Shown: positions 1 to 9,193, numbered from the stretch's first letter. The stretch: DNA of 64,000 bases from Dehalococcoidia bacterium (GCA_028285005.1 JANQQP010000046.1:1-64000); one strand, 5' to 3'. A program made the numbers and translations. Notes: generated from the sequence alone by a model not told the origin.

Positions 1-430
1 CGACCCAAACTCCGGTTTTGGCAACGACGCGGCGTCCATTGATCCCAAACCCTCGAAGAGTTTCGATCACGACCTGTTCGAGGATTCGCACGTATGCGAC
101 TGGTCCGAGGCCGGCTTCGCGGATGCTGATAATCGGATACATCACCAGCTGTCCGGGACCGTGATAGGTGACTTCTCCGCCGCGGTCGGTTTCCGCCACC
201 GAAGCACCGATCGCGCGTAGTGCCGAATCATTGGCCAGGACATCGGCGCGGTCGGCGCGGCGTCCCAGTGTGAAGACCGGCTTGTGTTCCAGCATCAGCA
301 GCGTGTCAGGACCTTCGCCCAACTTCCTGCGATCAAAGAGTGAGCGCTGCAGCTCAAGCGCCTCGTTGTAATCGACCCGGCCGAGCCAGGCTGAGCGCAG
401 TTCAGGAAATGGCTGAGCGTCGCTGCTCAT
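1..430 (-). CDS. lipB: Octanoyltransferase LipB (C-terminal part cut by window edge)
   Basis: Transfers octanoyl groups from octanoyl-ACP to lipoyl domains, the first step in protein lipoylation in the cytoplasm. About 143 N-terminal residues are visible and the reading frame is still open at base 1. It shows the LipB signatures EHKPVFTLGR near residue 50 and DRGGEVTYHGPGQLV near residue 85, which line the active site in this family. The ATG overlaps the TGA of the upstream E2 gene (ATGA), so the two are translationally coupled. Placing lipB directly after a lipoyl-bearing E2 makes functional sense. The catalytic Cys/Lys region lies beyond the window. Confidence 0.93.
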   Translation of the reverse strand, partial: MSSDAQPFPELRSAWLGRVDYNEALELQRSLFDRRKLGEGPDTLLMLEHKPVFTLGRRADRADVLANDSALRAIGASVAETDRGGEVTYHGPGQLVMYPIISIREAGLGPVAYVRILEQVVIETLRGFGINGRRVVAKTGVWV

Positions 431-1776
431 TCCAGTTCCGTGTCAGCTGTGACCTGTTCAAGTCCCTGCTTTACGTCCTGCAAGAACGCTGACGCCTCTG
501 CGCCATCGATCACCCGGTGGTCGAAAGACAGGCAGATGTTCATCATTGGCCTTACCTCGACCGTATCGTCAGCCAGCGCCACTGGTCGCTTCACTATCGC
601 CTCAGTGGTGAGGATCGCCGCCTGAGGGTGGTTGATGATCGCTCCACCCCACACGGAGCCCAGTGCGCCGGTATTGTTCAGGGTGAAGGTTCCACCGCTG
701 ACATCCTCGAGGGACAGCTTGCCCTCGCGCGCCTTTTCGACCACCTCGGCAAGTTCGATAGCCAGTCGTAGAACGGGTTTGGCGTCCGCCTCTCTGATCA
801 CCGGCACAGCGAGACCCTCCGACCCGGCAACAGCGATACCGACATTCACTTCGCCATGAGCCAGTATGCCGTCCTCTTGCCACGAGGAGTTCAGTAGAGG
901 ATTAGCCCACAGCGCCGAAGCCGTGACGGCTAGCGCGAACGGCAGATAAGTCAAGTTGATTCCGTGCTTTTCGAGGACAGCGGATCGGTTAGCGGAACGG
1001 CATGCAACCACGCCACTCATGTCGACTTCTACGGCCGACCAGGCATGAGGAATCTCCCGCACGCTCCTGGACATATGCTCTGCGATCATGCGGCGAACTG
1101 CGGATGGCCGCTGCAGGTTGCCTGCTTCTGGCTTCGAACCTGACTCTCTCTGCTGCACGGCTGCCAGTACGTCGGCACGTGTGATGCGGCCTCCGACACC
1201 TGTACCGGTGACCTCGGCGGGTTCGATGTTGTGCTCCTCCAGCAGGCGCCTGACTGCGGGTGAAAGCCTTGCAAAGCCAGCACCGTCACCCTTGTCCACG
1301 TCGTCTTTCCCGGCCGGTCCGCTATCCGATGGCTCTGCTCCGAGTGAGGTGTCGCTGAACGCGCCGCCTGTTGGACCGACGTTTGCGGCGCTGATCAGGG
1401 AGCCGACCTGACCGGCGTCGGCGATTCTCAGGCCCGAAGGAGGGTCTGCCGAAGCCGTAGGCGTCGAGACCGGCTGTACAGGCTGCTCAACAACCTGCTC
1501 TGGACCAGCTTCTGCCGGCACCGCTGCCGCAGGCGCATCCTCGGCGTCCATCTCTGCTATCACCGCGCCCATCGCTACGGTGTCGCCTTCCTGAGCGACT
1601 ATCCGCGTCAGTTCGCCAGTAGCCGGGGCCGGAACCTCCATCGCCACCTTGTCTGTGACCACCTCGACTATCGGCTCGTACTTCTCGATCTGATCGCCGG
1701 GTTGCTTAAGCCACTTCTCGATGACGGCCTCAGTCACCGATTCACCTACATGTGGCATCTCGATCTCGAATGGCAT
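427..1776 (-). CDS. bkdB: 2-oxoacid dehydrogenase E2 (dihydrolipoyl acyltransferase)
   Basis: Core acyltransferase of a 2-oxoacid dehydrogenase complex; it moves the acyl group from E1 to CoA on a swinging lipoyl arm. The N-terminal lipoyl domain (about residues 1-78) carries VVTDKVAMEV with the lipoyl lysine near residue 43. An Ala/Pro-rich linker follows, then a peripheral-subunit-binding domain (LSPAVRRLLEEHNIEP, near 170). The C-terminal catalytic domain ends with the HRVIDG motif. The ATG start at 1776 has GGAGA six bases upstream; an in-frame TTG immediately before it is less likely. It is third in an E1alpha-E1beta-E2-lipB operon. Substrate (branched-chain versus other 2-oxoacids) is inferred from E1alpha, and the symbol should be read with that caution. 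Confidence 0.9.
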   Translation of the reverse strand: MPFEIEMPHVGESVTEAVIEKWLKQPGDQIEKYEPIVEVVTDKVAMEVPAPATGELTRIVAQEGDTVAMGAVIAEMDAEDAPAAAVPAEAGPEQVVEQPVQPVSTPTASADPPSGLRIADAGQVGSLISAANVGPTGGAFSDTSLGAEPSDSGPAGKDDVDKGDGAGFARLSPAVRRLLEEHNIEPAEVTGTGVGGRITRADVLAAVQQRESGSKPEAGNLQRPSAVRRMIAEHMSRSVREIPHAWSAVEVDMSGVVACRSANRSAVLEKHGINLTYLPFALAVTASALWANPLLNSSWQEDGILAHGEVNVGIAVAGSEGLAVPVIREADAKPVLRLAIELAEVVEKAREGKLSLEDVSGGTFTLNNTGALGSVWGGAIINHPQAAILTTEAIVKRPVALADDTVEVRPMMNICLSFDHRVIDGAEASAFLQDVKQGLEQVTADTELE

Positions 1777-1814
1777 CAACGTTCTCCAGCCTCGGTGCGA
1801 GGCGCACGGTCGCT

Positions 1815-2801
1815 CTACGTAGCGGCTAGCTTTCGCATTGCTGCCAGGATCTTCTCCGGCGAAGGCATAAATGCCGCTTCCTGAACTGGGCTGAACGGCA
1901 TTGGCGGCAGTTCCGGCGGACCGACCCGCATCACGGGAGCGTCCAGGTCGTAGAACGCCTCCTCAGCGATTATGGCGGAAACCTCGGACAGTACGCTCAC
2001 AGCAGGCGTGTCTTCCTGCACCAGCAGCACTTTGCCGGTGTGCCTGGCGGCCTGTGCGATGGACTGACGGTCGAGCGGCCTCAGCGTTCGGAGATCCATC
2101 ACGAGCGCCTCTACTCGGTCCTGCTCAGAGAGTGCCTGCGCCGCCTGCAGCACGTAGTGGAGCATCAGTCCGTAAGTGATGACGGTTATGTCGCCGCCCT
2201 GGCGCTTCACATCGGCTACTCCGATTGGCTCCGAGTAGTCGCCATCCGGAACTTCGCCCCTGACCAGCCTGTAGGTCTTCTTGTGCTCAAGAAAAACCAC
2301 AGGGTCGTCGTCACGTATGGCAGAGACGAGCAGGCCCTGGGCGTCGTACGGAGTGGCCGGAGCGACCACCTTGAGGCCCGGAGTATGGGCAAAGAGCACT
2401 TCGATGCTCTGTGAGTGGTACAGGCCACCTCGGACACCGCCTCCGTAGGGCACGCGGACAGTCAGCGGCGCCGACTTGCGGCCGTTTGTGCCGTAACGCA
2501 CGCGCGCCGTTTCGCCGACAATCTGGTTGATTGCAGGCCAAACGAAGTCTGCGAACTGGATCTCGGCGATTGGCCGCTTGCCGTTGACCGCAGCCCCAAG
2601 CGCTATTCCGGCGATAGACGACTCAGCCAGTGGGGTATCGATCACCCGCTCCTCACCGAACTCGCCAACGAAGCCATCTGTCGCCAGGAACACACCACCG
2701 CGGTGAGCGATGTCCTCGCCCATGATGAAAACATCGGGGTCGCGCCGCATCTCTGAGAGCATCGCATCCCGCACAGCCTTGATCACCGTCTTCTGGCTCA
2801 C
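1815..2801 (-). CDS. bkdA2: 2-oxoacid dehydrogenase E1 beta subunit
   Basis: Beta subunit of the thiamine-diphosphate decarboxylase (E1) of the complex. It is 328 residues long, normal for the family. It has the N-terminal pyrimidine-binding transketolase domain (GEDIAHRGGVF near 28, EIQFADFVWPAINQI near 83, RVPYGGGVRGGLYHSQ near 115) and a C-terminal transketolase domain (VLLVQEDTPAVSVLSE near 258). The GTG start overlaps the TGA of the E1alpha gene by four bases (GTGA), indicating coupled translation of a 1:1 heterodimer. No internal disruption is seen. Confidence 0.92.
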   Translation of the reverse strand: MSQKTVIKAVRDAMLSEMRRDPDVFIMGEDIAHRGGVFLATDGFVGEFGEERVIDTPLAESSIAGIALGAAVNGKRPIAEIQFADFVWPAINQIVGETARVRYGTNGRKSAPLTVRVPYGGGVRGGLYHSQSIEVLFAHTPGLKVVAPATPYDAQGLLVSAIRDDDPVVFLEHKKTYRLVRGEVPDGDYSEPIGVADVKRQGGDITVITYGLMLHYVLQAAQALSEQDRVEALVMDLRTLRPLDRQSIAQAARHTGKVLLVQEDTPAVSVLSEVSAIIAEEAFYDLDAPVMRVGPPELPPMPFSPVQEAAFMPSPEKILAAMRKLAAT

Positions 2802-3817
2802 TGACTGCGGCTCCCGGCGAACAGGTGCTCATACATACTCTCGGTCGTCGGGTACGGGAGAGCATCCACTTCGTCCGTGACCGCGTTCACCGTGGCCTTT
2901 GCCTCAGCCTCGATCTGACCCGCCTCAGCATCGCTGAGCAGCCCGCGAGAAATCAGCATGTTGCGAGTGACTGCGAGTGGGTCCCTTGTCTTCATAGACT
3001 CGATGTCGTCGCCGGGCCTGTAGCGAGTGTGGTCGTCATCGGTCGTATGCGGCAGTAGTCGCTCAACGTTCGCCTCGACCAGCGTAGGACCGTCTCCTGC
3101 GCGTGCTCGCTGGGCCGCGGCGGAAACCGCTTCATACGCTGCGAGCATGTCTGTGCCGTCGATGCTGACGCCGGGGAAGCCGTACGAGGATGCGCGTGCG
3201 GCGACACTCTCCAGCGGCATCTGCTTGTGAATCGGCACCGAGATTGCGTACCGGTTGTTCTCGCACATGAATATCACCGGCAAACCGTGAATCCCGGCGA
3301 AGTTCATCGCCTCGTGTGTATCTCCCTGGCTGGCTGCGCCATCGCCGAAGAACACGATCGTCACGGCGTCCGAGCCGCGCATCTTGTCCGCCAGCGCAAC
3401 TCCGACCGCGTGAGGCAACTGGGTTGCGACGACGTTCGAGAATGAAAAGAGATCGACTCGTGGATGTGCACCGTGGAGCGGGAACTGGCGAGCGCCGCTC
3501 ATCGGCTCTCCCTTCTTCGCCAGGAAACCGCTTAGCAGCTCCGAGGGCGTCGTGCCGAGGCCGAGCATCGCCGTGAATTGCCGGTAGTAGATCAGGAAGT
3601 GGTCGCGGGACGGGTCGAGGGCCTTGATAGTGCCGATCTGTGCGGCTTCGTGGCCCTGCGCCGATGCGGCGATCGCAGCTTTTCCCTGCCGGTTCAGCAG
3701 CCAGACTCGTTCATCGAGGTTCCTGCTGAGGACCATCGTCCGGTACATGTCCAGCAGATCGGAGTCACTGAGGCCGTCGGGAAGAGCAGCGTCGCCGCTC
3801 GCTGAGCTTGAGGTCAT
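2798..3817 (-). CDS. bkdA1: 2-oxoacid dehydrogenase E1 alpha subunit, branched-chain type
   Basis: Alpha subunit of E1, decarboxylating a 2-oxoacid and transferring the acyl group to E2. It is 339 residues long. The thiamine-diphosphate motif is seen as GDGAASQGDTHEAM followed by ENNRYAIS. The segment PHTTDDDHTRYRPGDD resembles the phosphorylation-loop region of branched-chain oxoacid dehydrogenases more than pyruvate dehydrogenases, as does YYRQFTAMLGLG near residue 78. It is the first gene of the operon. A TATAAT box lies only six bases upstream of the ATG and no ribosome-binding site is visible, so the mRNA may be leaderless. Substrate assignment is inference. Confidence 0.88.
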   Translation of the reverse strand: MTSSSASGDAALPDGLSDSDLLDMYRTMVLSRNLDERVWLLNRQGKAAIAASAQGHEAAQIGTIKALDPSRDHFLIYYRQFTAMLGLGTTPSELLSGFLAKKGEPMSGARQFPLHGAHPRVDLFSFSNVVATQLPHAVGVALADKMRGSDAVTIVFFGDGAASQGDTHEAMNFAGIHGLPVIFMCENNRYAISVPIHKQMPLESVAARASSYGFPGVSIDGTDMLAAYEAVSAAAQRARAGDGPTLVEANVERLLPHTTDDDHTRYRPGDDIESMKTRDPLAVTRNMLISRGLLSDAEAGQIEAEAKATVNAVTDEVDALPYPTTESMYEHLFAGSRSQ

Positions 3818-3823
3818 CGCAGG

Positions 3824-3829
3824 ATTATA
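3824..3829 (-). promoter_or_regulatory. -10 box (TATAAT) directly upstream of E1alpha
   Basis: On the minus strand a perfect TATAAT is followed by CCTGCG and then the ATG of E1alpha. The expected transcription start would fall on or next to the A of the ATG, predicting a leaderless mRNA. No good -35 box at 16-18 bases is seen; TTGACC lies 23 bases upstream, which is too far. Confidence 0.5.
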
Positions 3830-4061
3830 GAGCGCATATCAGTGTGGATGATGGTCAATCCAGCGGTATGTGAACCGGTGTCTGGCGCTGAATCTGGGAT
3901 AGTGCAGCACGTCGTTATACTTTCCGTGGCGCAGGGGCTATCAAAACGCTAGCCCAACCGGAATCGATGTGAGGCGCCGTTATGTGCCTCCGAAATTCGT
4001 CCACTGGCCCAGCACGGAGTACAGGGCCGTCTATCCAGTCTTGCCAATCTTGGAGGAGCGC

Positions 4062-4778
4062 ATGAGGCGCGGTATCGCACTATTCGCAATATCAATCTTG
4101 GCCGTGGCGGCGGTCGCCTGCGGTTCGGACTCAGGCGGAGACGCTGTTGGCTCTCAGCCAACCCAGGGTGGCCTGCCAGTGGCATCCCCGACGCCAGAGC
4201 CCGCTCCTGGACGCATGTTGCAGCCCGGAGACAGCCCTTCCCCACCTTCAGGAGCCCTAGACACCAGCAAGTCCTACACGGCGACCATGAAGACGGAAAA
4301 GGGTGACATCGTCATTGAACTGCTGGACGACATCGCTCCTATCTACGTGGAGAACTTCGTCAACCTATCGCGAATCGGATTCTACGATGGGATCACCTTT
4401 CACAGGGTGCTCGCTAACTTCATGGCCCAGGGTGGAGATCCGCTACAGAGCGGAGGAGAGCCTTTTCCGTATCGTTTCGCTGACCAGTTTCACCCTGACA
4501 TGAGGCACGACGGCCCGGGCATCCTCTCGATGGCGAATGCAGGAATCAACACGAACTCCAGTCAGTTCTTCATCACTTTCCGGGAAACGCCGCATCTCGA
4601 CCCGTACAACGAAGACGGCACGCCAAAGGCCTGCAACGTCCGCGGTGTCTCCTGCCATGCCGTGTTTGGCCGGGTGATCGAAGGCATGGACGTTGTAATG
4701 AGCATCCGCCTCCGGGATCCGGGCAGCGACCCGAACCCGGGCGACAGGATCATCACGGTCGAAATCACAGAGAGCTAG
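4062..4778 (+). CDS. Peptidyl-prolyl cis-trans isomerase (cyclophilin), lipoprotein
   Basis: Extracytoplasmic cyclophilin-type proline isomerase. The chosen ATG at 4062 follows a GGAGGA ribosome-binding site. It opens a lipoprotein signal peptide (MRRGIALFAISILAVAAVAC, lipidated Cys at about residue 20). A Ser/Gly/Pro-rich linker comes next and then the cyclophilin domain from about residue 75. Family motifs are [34 protein letters not shown] and HAVFGRVIEGMDVV. A 12-residue insertion containing two cysteines (KACNVRGVSCHA) lies just before the HAVFG motif and is absent from the next gene. The neighbour is a cytosolic paralog about 40 bases downstream. Confidence 0.9.
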   Translation: MRRGIALFAISILAVAAVACGSDSGGDAVGSQPTQGGLPVASPTPEPAPGRMLQPGDSPSPPSGALDTSKSYTATMKTEKGDIVIELLDDIAPIYVENFVNLSRIGFYDGITFHRVLANFMAQGGDPLQSGGEPFPYRFADQFHPDMRHDGPGILSMANAGINTNSSQFFITFRETPHLDPYNEDGTPKACNVRGVSCHAVFGRVIEGMDVVMSIRLRDPGSDPNPGDRIITVEITES

Positions 4779-4820
4779 TCAGCCTACGATTCGAAATCAA
4801 TCGCACGGAAAGGAAAGCAA

Positions 4821-5327
4821 TTGGCAGACGAACTGAAGCCACCTTCGGGTGACCTGGATACTGAGAAGTCGTACACCGCCACGTTTAAAACCGCACGAGG
4901 CGAATTTGAGGTTCAGCTATATGCTGACGCGGTGCCGAGAACGGTCGAAAACTTTGTGAACCTGGCGAACGCCGGGTTCTACAACGGCACCACGTTTCAC
5001 CGCGTAATCCCGGGCTTCATGGCCCAGGGCGGCGACCCGACCGGCACCGGGACAGGCGGACCCGGCTACCGCTTCGAAGACGAGTTCCACAGCTCGCTCC
5101 ATCACGATGGCGCGGGGATACTATCGATGGCGAATGCAGGGCCAAACACGAACGGTAGCCAGTTCTTCATCACCCACGGCCCGACGCCTCACCTCGATGG
5201 CGTCCACTCCGTGTTCGGCAAGGTCGTCAAGGGCATGGACATCGTTCTGAGCCTGCGAGAACGTGATCCGATGGCGGACCCAAAGCCAGGTGATGAGCTC
5301 GTGAGTGTCGAGATCACAACCGAGTAG
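4821..5327 (+). CDS. ppiB: Peptidyl-prolyl cis-trans isomerase (cyclophilin), cytosolic
   Basis: Compact 168-residue cyclophilin without signal peptide, expected to catalyse proline isomerisation in the cytoplasm. It carries [34 protein letters not shown] and [14 protein letters not shown], with the catalytic Arg in FHRV. The start is TTG at 4821, preceded by AAAGGA. The leader [18 protein letters not shown] is nearly identical to the segment after the linker in the upstream lipoprotein paralog, showing a tandem duplication that differs in export signal. A strong terminator follows. Confidence 0.9.
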   Translation: MADELKPPSGDLDTEKSYTATFKTARGEFEVQLYADAVPRTVENFVNLANAGFYNGTTFHRVIPGFMAQGGDPTGTGTGGPGYRFEDEFHSSLHHDGAGILSMANAGPNTNGSQFFITHGPTPHLDGVHSVFGKVVKGMDIVLSLRERDPMADPKPGDELVSVEITTE

Positions 5328-5348
5328 CTGATATCAGCCAGCAGACGC

Positions 5349-5382
5349 AAAACGGGCGAGGACATTGGTCCTCGCCCGTTTT
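5349..5382. terminator. Bidirectional intrinsic terminator
   Basis: A perfect 15-base-pair stem (AAAACGGGCGAGGAC pairing with GTCCTCGCCCGTTTT) with a four-base ATTG loop. It carries T-rich ends in both directions, between convergent genes ending at 5327 and 5404. Confidence 0.92.
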
Positions 5383-5403
5383 GTTTGATCTCAGTCCGTT
5401 CGC

Positions 5404-7449
5404 TTAGTCGTCGGCCGGAGCGAACACCATGCTGGTGCGAGCCCTGCGCTCGTTCGTGAACGTCAGCAGCTTACCGCTGATGCCGAGCCACACGTCGTTT
5501 CCAAGCTCGACCACAGGCGGCGCAGGCCTTGAGTTGACCCGCAGGCTTGGCTGATCGTCAGACTGACCGTACTCAAGCTGCACTCCCGACCTGGTGAACT
5601 TGAACGTCCCAGTGTGGAACGGCAGTCCTCGGGCCTCTGAAGCGTGCACGGTGTCGGTCGATGTCAGTCGCTTGATCCAGCCCCTTTTCAGATTGCTGAA
5701 GTCCACAAGCAGATTGTCCTGGTCGTCGTAGACGAACCCGTACGGCTGAACTCGCCTCGACTGCAGGATCACCACCACAAGGCCGACGAGTACGACCACG
5801 CCGATCGCCGACCACGCCCAGATCGGCAGGCCAAGGATCAGGAAGGGCTGCTCCGTGATCGTGGCGTTGGTCGATATCGCAGGACCTGCAGTGAAGTAGC
5901 TGCGGCCAAGGTACTCGGTGTCTAGAGCGACGCTTACTGCATAGTCGCCAGATGCTAGGAGCGTGCCGATGACGTCGAACGCAAAGCCTTTGCCTGGCTC
6001 TGGCTCGCTGCGAGGCACGACAGTTCCAGCGGTCTCACCCTCAACACTCACGATGCGGACCGTGAACTCGTCAGGCGATGCGAGGTATGGGAAGCCACCG
6101 ACGATGCTCTCGATGGTCGCCAGCGTGGCCTCTTCGCCTTCATGGACGTTCACATCGAACATTCGGGTGACTCGGACCGTAGGAAACTCTTCGGTCTTGA
6201 AGGAGCCTGCGCCGGTCAGTTCCGACTTGAGGTCAACCCAGCTCATGGTGAGATCGACGTCATTGATGCCCTGCGTCTCAGGAGATGGCAGGCGCACCGA
6301 GAACACGCCATCGCCGGCGGTCACGTCGCCAGCGAGGCCTTCGTCGTTCATCTGGTAGACGTTTGTGAAGCCGTCAGCTTGCCTCACTGTGGCGTTCACG
6401 CGTGTTCCGGGAACAGCCACAGGTGTGCCGTCGATTGCGGAGGCCGCGGTAAGCAGCCCCGGCTCAAACAGGGGAAGAGGTGGCTGGTCGATCAGTTGGA
6501 CTGTGAGTGGCGTGCGTGCGTCGACGCCTGTCACGAGCTTCCCACGTGAGCCTTCGCCCTTGCTCGTCCAGCTACCGGCGGCCGGCTCGGTGATGCTGTA
6601 GATCACCACGTTTGGCGACTCGATGATCTCGACGTTGGCTAGATCGGATGTGGCCTGGGTGCCATTCGGGCGGAACAGGGACACATTCGTCTCACTGTTG
6701 AAGCGCAGGAACGCCACCTTGGCGAGTTCGGTCAGTGGAGCGACCTCGAACGTGGAGGTGAGCTCGACTCCGCTCAGTTCGGCGTCGATCACCGTGTTCA
6801 GGTTCACATCCGAGGCCTCGAACAGGAGTGACTGAAGACCCTCAGGCTGACCAAGGTCGAAGTAGCTGCCGCCGGACGAGGTGGCCAGTTTGCCCATCAG
6901 GTCACGTAGGGCCGACTCGGTCGAGAGCAGCGTGGCGACATCGATGGACCAGCCCTCGTTTGCGTATAGCTCACCAACGCTGTCCAATCGGGCTCCAGTG
7001 CTCTCTGACTCTCCAAGAATCCTGCCCGGAGTGATCATGAAAACCCGCGAACCGGGCTGAGCGTCCGTTCGGGTCAGAAACGAGAAGGCACTGGTAAGCA
7101 CATTGAACTGGTCCGACTTCAGAGGAGCATCGGACGCTCTCGTGAGATCCAACTGTTCCTGTGCAACCGAAACGATGTCGGTGCCAGCAGGCGCCGTGAC
7201 AGGAGGATTCACGTCCTCGCCGTAGCGGATGATCGCCATCTCACCTGCGCCGAGGTTGCCGGCCAGCGTCATCAGCGCTGTCTCGAGCATCGCCATGTCA
7301 TTGGCTGAACTGGCTGTTCCGGCGTCCAGGGCGATCACCGTCAGAACGCCCGGTTCGTCCGCAGCCTGCGATCGTGCATTCACCGGCAGCGTCGAGGCTA
7401 CGAAGACGATGGAAATAGCTATAAGTGCAATTACAGATGGCCGGCGCAT
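5404..7449 (-). CDS. Exported, membrane-anchored von Willebrand A-like protein
   Basis: Protein of 681 residues with an N-terminal signal peptide (about residues 1-25). It then has a segment starting VLTVIALDAGTASSAND that resembles a von Willebrand A fold but lacks the DxSxS metal site. Several beta-rich modules follow, including a YQMNDEGLAGDVTAGDGVFS segment typical of Ig-like repeats in surface proteins. One transmembrane helix lies near residue 545 (IWAWSAIGVVVLVGLVVVIL) and a cytoplasmic C-terminal domain of about 110 residues follows. A sensing or adhesion role at the cell envelope is possible but not shown. It is convergent with the cyclophilins and alone in its transcription unit. 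Confidence 0.75.
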   Translation of the reverse strand: MRRPSVIALIAISIVFVASTLPVNARSQAADEPGVLTVIALDAGTASSANDMAMLETALMTLAGNLGAGEMAIIRYGEDVNPPVTAPAGTDIVSVAQEQLDLTRASDAPLKSDQFNVLTSAFSFLTRTDAQPGSRVFMITPGRILGESESTGARLDSVGELYANEGWSIDVATLLSTESALRDLMGKLATSSGGSYFDLGQPEGLQSLLFEASDVNLNTVIDAELSGVELTSTFEVAPLTELAKVAFLRFNSETNVSLFRPNGTQATSDLANVEIIESPNVVIYSITEPAAGSWTSKGEGSRGKLVTGVDARTPLTVQLIDQPPLPLFEPGLLTAASAIDGTPVAVPGTRVNATVRQADGFTNVYQMNDEGLAGDVTAGDGVFSVRLPSPETQGINDVDLTMSWVDLKSELTGAGSFKTEEFPTVRVTRMFDVNVHEGEEATLATIESIVGGFPYLASPDEFTVRIVSVEGETAGTVVPRSEPEPGKGFAFDVIGTLLASGDYAVSVALDTEYLGRSYFTAGPAISTNATITEQPFLILGLPIWAWSAIGVVVLVGLVVVILQSRRVQPYGFVYDDQDNLLVDFSNLKRGWIKRLTSTDTVHASEARGLPFHTGTFKFTRSGVQLEYGQSDDQPSLRVNSRPAPPVVELGNDVWLGISGKLLTFTNERRARTSMVFAPADD

Positions 7450-7901
7450 TGCGGGTAGGTCTCCATGAGGCCGTCTGGAGGGCCTCGGTTGCGGGCGGAA
7501 GGCGCAGAGATGGCGCCTGAATCCCGGTTTCTGATCGCTGACGAAGACCTGAAATCTGACGGGTTTCGAAAGCTGGCGTGAAACGAGGACTGGCGCGCGT
7601 TGAACTTGCAGCAGCGTATTCGCGGCGTAATTTCCGGCGCAATTTGCGACCGCTGCGAGTTTCAGCCGATAAACGGGGATTTACCGTGTAACGAAGTTAG
7701 AGTCCGGCCTTGGTCGACGGCTAGCGGGCAGAGGCACGCGGCTCTGAAATCGTCACATTTTTGATTGACCGCGGCCATACCGCGGCATAGACTCCCGCAC
7801 CGTTGGCCTCCCCGCAGTCGACGGCCTTAGTTTCTGTCGCCGCGGCCTCCAAGACTCACTGTGTTCTCAGACACCAAACCTCTCCGATTCGGAACAGAAC
7901 C
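7450..7901. other. Intergenic region between divergent genes
   Basis: No convincing gene is seen. It holds the upstream sequences of the exported protein gene (leftward) and the enolase-superfamily gene (rightward), including the promoter candidate at 7765-7793. An in-frame extension of the enolase gene back to 7803 is open but has no family similarity. Confidence 0.6.
7765..7793 (+). promoter_or_regulatory. Sigma70-like promoter with CCGCGG repeat in its spacer
   Basis: TTGACC and TAGACT are separated by exactly 17 bases. The palindromic hexamer CCGCGG occurs twice, five bases apart, in and against the spacer (from about 7769 to 7785), a plausible operator for a repressor of the downstream enolase-superfamily gene. 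The start codon is at 7902, leaving a leader of about 100 bases. Confidence 0.5.
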
Positions 7902-9143
7902 ATGAAGATCACCGGCGTCAAGTCATCCGTCTATGAGTACCGCGACCCGATGCGAGTCGGTGACGCCAACTCGCCGTCAGGAAGGCGCAGAGCCAGCGGC
8001 TGCGTGCTGGAACTGACGACTGACGAAGGACTGACCGGAATCGCGCTCGGAGGCGGTGGCGCACTGCCCCAGATCAACGGGCTGGTCAATGGGATCCTGA
8101 TGGGCGAAGACCCTCGCCACGTAACAGGGCTCTGGCAGCGCATGGTTGAGCGCTACTTCAAGACCGGCCACGACGGCATTGCGAACGACGCCATCTCGGC
8201 CCTCGACCAGGCTTTGTGGGACCTTAAGGCAAAGGCCAACGACGAGCCGCTGTGGAAGACGCTCGGTGGCACGAACCGCAAGGTGCTCTCATACGCATCC
8301 GGCATCGACATGCCGCTATCGGACGACGAGATCTACGAGTACTACGCCCGGATGGCCAAGGACTACGGCTTCAAAACTGGCAAGCTGAAGGTCGGCCTTG
8401 ACCAGGACGCTGACCTACGCCGTATCGAGCGCATGAAGCAGGGCCTCGAGCACGCAACCGACAAGCCAGGTCTATTTGTAGATGCCAACGAATACTGGTC
8501 GCCCAAGCAGGCGATCGCGAAGGTTCGCGAGATGGAGCGGCACTTCGACATTGGATGGGTGGAAGAGCCTGCGCGTCGCTGGGACTTCCTTGGCCTGAGG
8601 CGAATCGCAGACGCTATCAAGGCGCAGGTCTGCGCTGGCGAAAACCTCGACACCCTCGGCGACTTCCTGCCGTACTTCCACAACCGTTCAGCCGACGTCG
8701 TCCAGGTGAGCACAGGAATGACAGGGATCACCTGCGCTCTCCAACTCGCAGATGCTGCCTACGGCTTTGAGCTACCCGTGACTATGGGCGGCTCCGGAGG
8801 CCACCTGAATGCTCACGTAGCGGCCTGCCTACCGAACTTCATGATCATGGAGGTTAGGCACCCGGAGGCGCCGGACGGTGTCTACAACACGGATATCAAG
8901 TTTGAAGATGGCTATGCCATCCTCGGAGACCGCCCCGGCGCAGGCATCGAGATCGATCGTGATGCACTTGAGCGCCAGTCAGTAGAACGGGTTTCGTTTG
9001 GGGCCGGGTCCAGTCCATTCGGCAGGCGTCCAGGGGCTGGACTGTGGGAGTTCCAACCAACCCCGGAGGAGCAGGCCGCGGCGGCAGAAGACGCTGAAGA
9101 CTTCGTGCCTGCCCACGTCTCATCTAACACGACCAGGGTTTAG
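7902..9143 (+). CDS. Enolase-superfamily enzyme, mandelate racemase/muconate lactonizing type (paralog 1)
   Basis: Probable sugar-acid dehydratase or racemase acting by Mg2+-assisted abstraction of the proton alpha to a carboxylate. The 413-residue protein has the N-terminal capping domain and C-terminal barrel. Visible residues are the K-x-K base motif (TGKLKVG, K161/K163) and metal ligands Asp194 (FVDANEYW), Glu221 (WVEEPARRW) and Glu247 (CAGENLD). These positions match mandelate racemase numbering almost exactly. The ATG at 7902 gives the family N-terminus MKITGVKSS. The adjacent gene is a close paralog sharing EYWSPKQA and EEPARRWDF, so the pair arose by duplication. Substrate is unknown. 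Confidence 0.88.
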   Translation: MKITGVKSSVYEYRDPMRVGDANSPSGRRRASGCVLELTTDEGLTGIALGGGGALPQINGLVNGILMGEDPRHVTGLWQRMVERYFKTGHDGIANDAISALDQALWDLKAKANDEPLWKTLGGTNRKVLSYASGIDMPLSDDEIYEYYARMAKDYGFKTGKLKVGLDQDADLRRIERMKQGLEHATDKPGLFVDANEYWSPKQAIAKVREMERHFDIGWVEEPARRWDFLGLRRIADAIKAQVCAGENLDTLGDFLPYFHNRSADVVQVSTGMTGITCALQLADAAYGFELPVTMGGSGGHLNAHVAACLPNFMIMEVRHPEAPDGVYNTDIKFEDGYAILGDRPGAGIEIDRDALERQSVERVSFGAGSSPFGRRPGAGLWEFQPTPEEQAAAAEDAEDFVPAHVSSNTTRV

Positions 9144-9193
9144 CAGCGGGTCTCTGAAACTCCAACCATTTCCAGCGCAACGAGAAGACAGCC

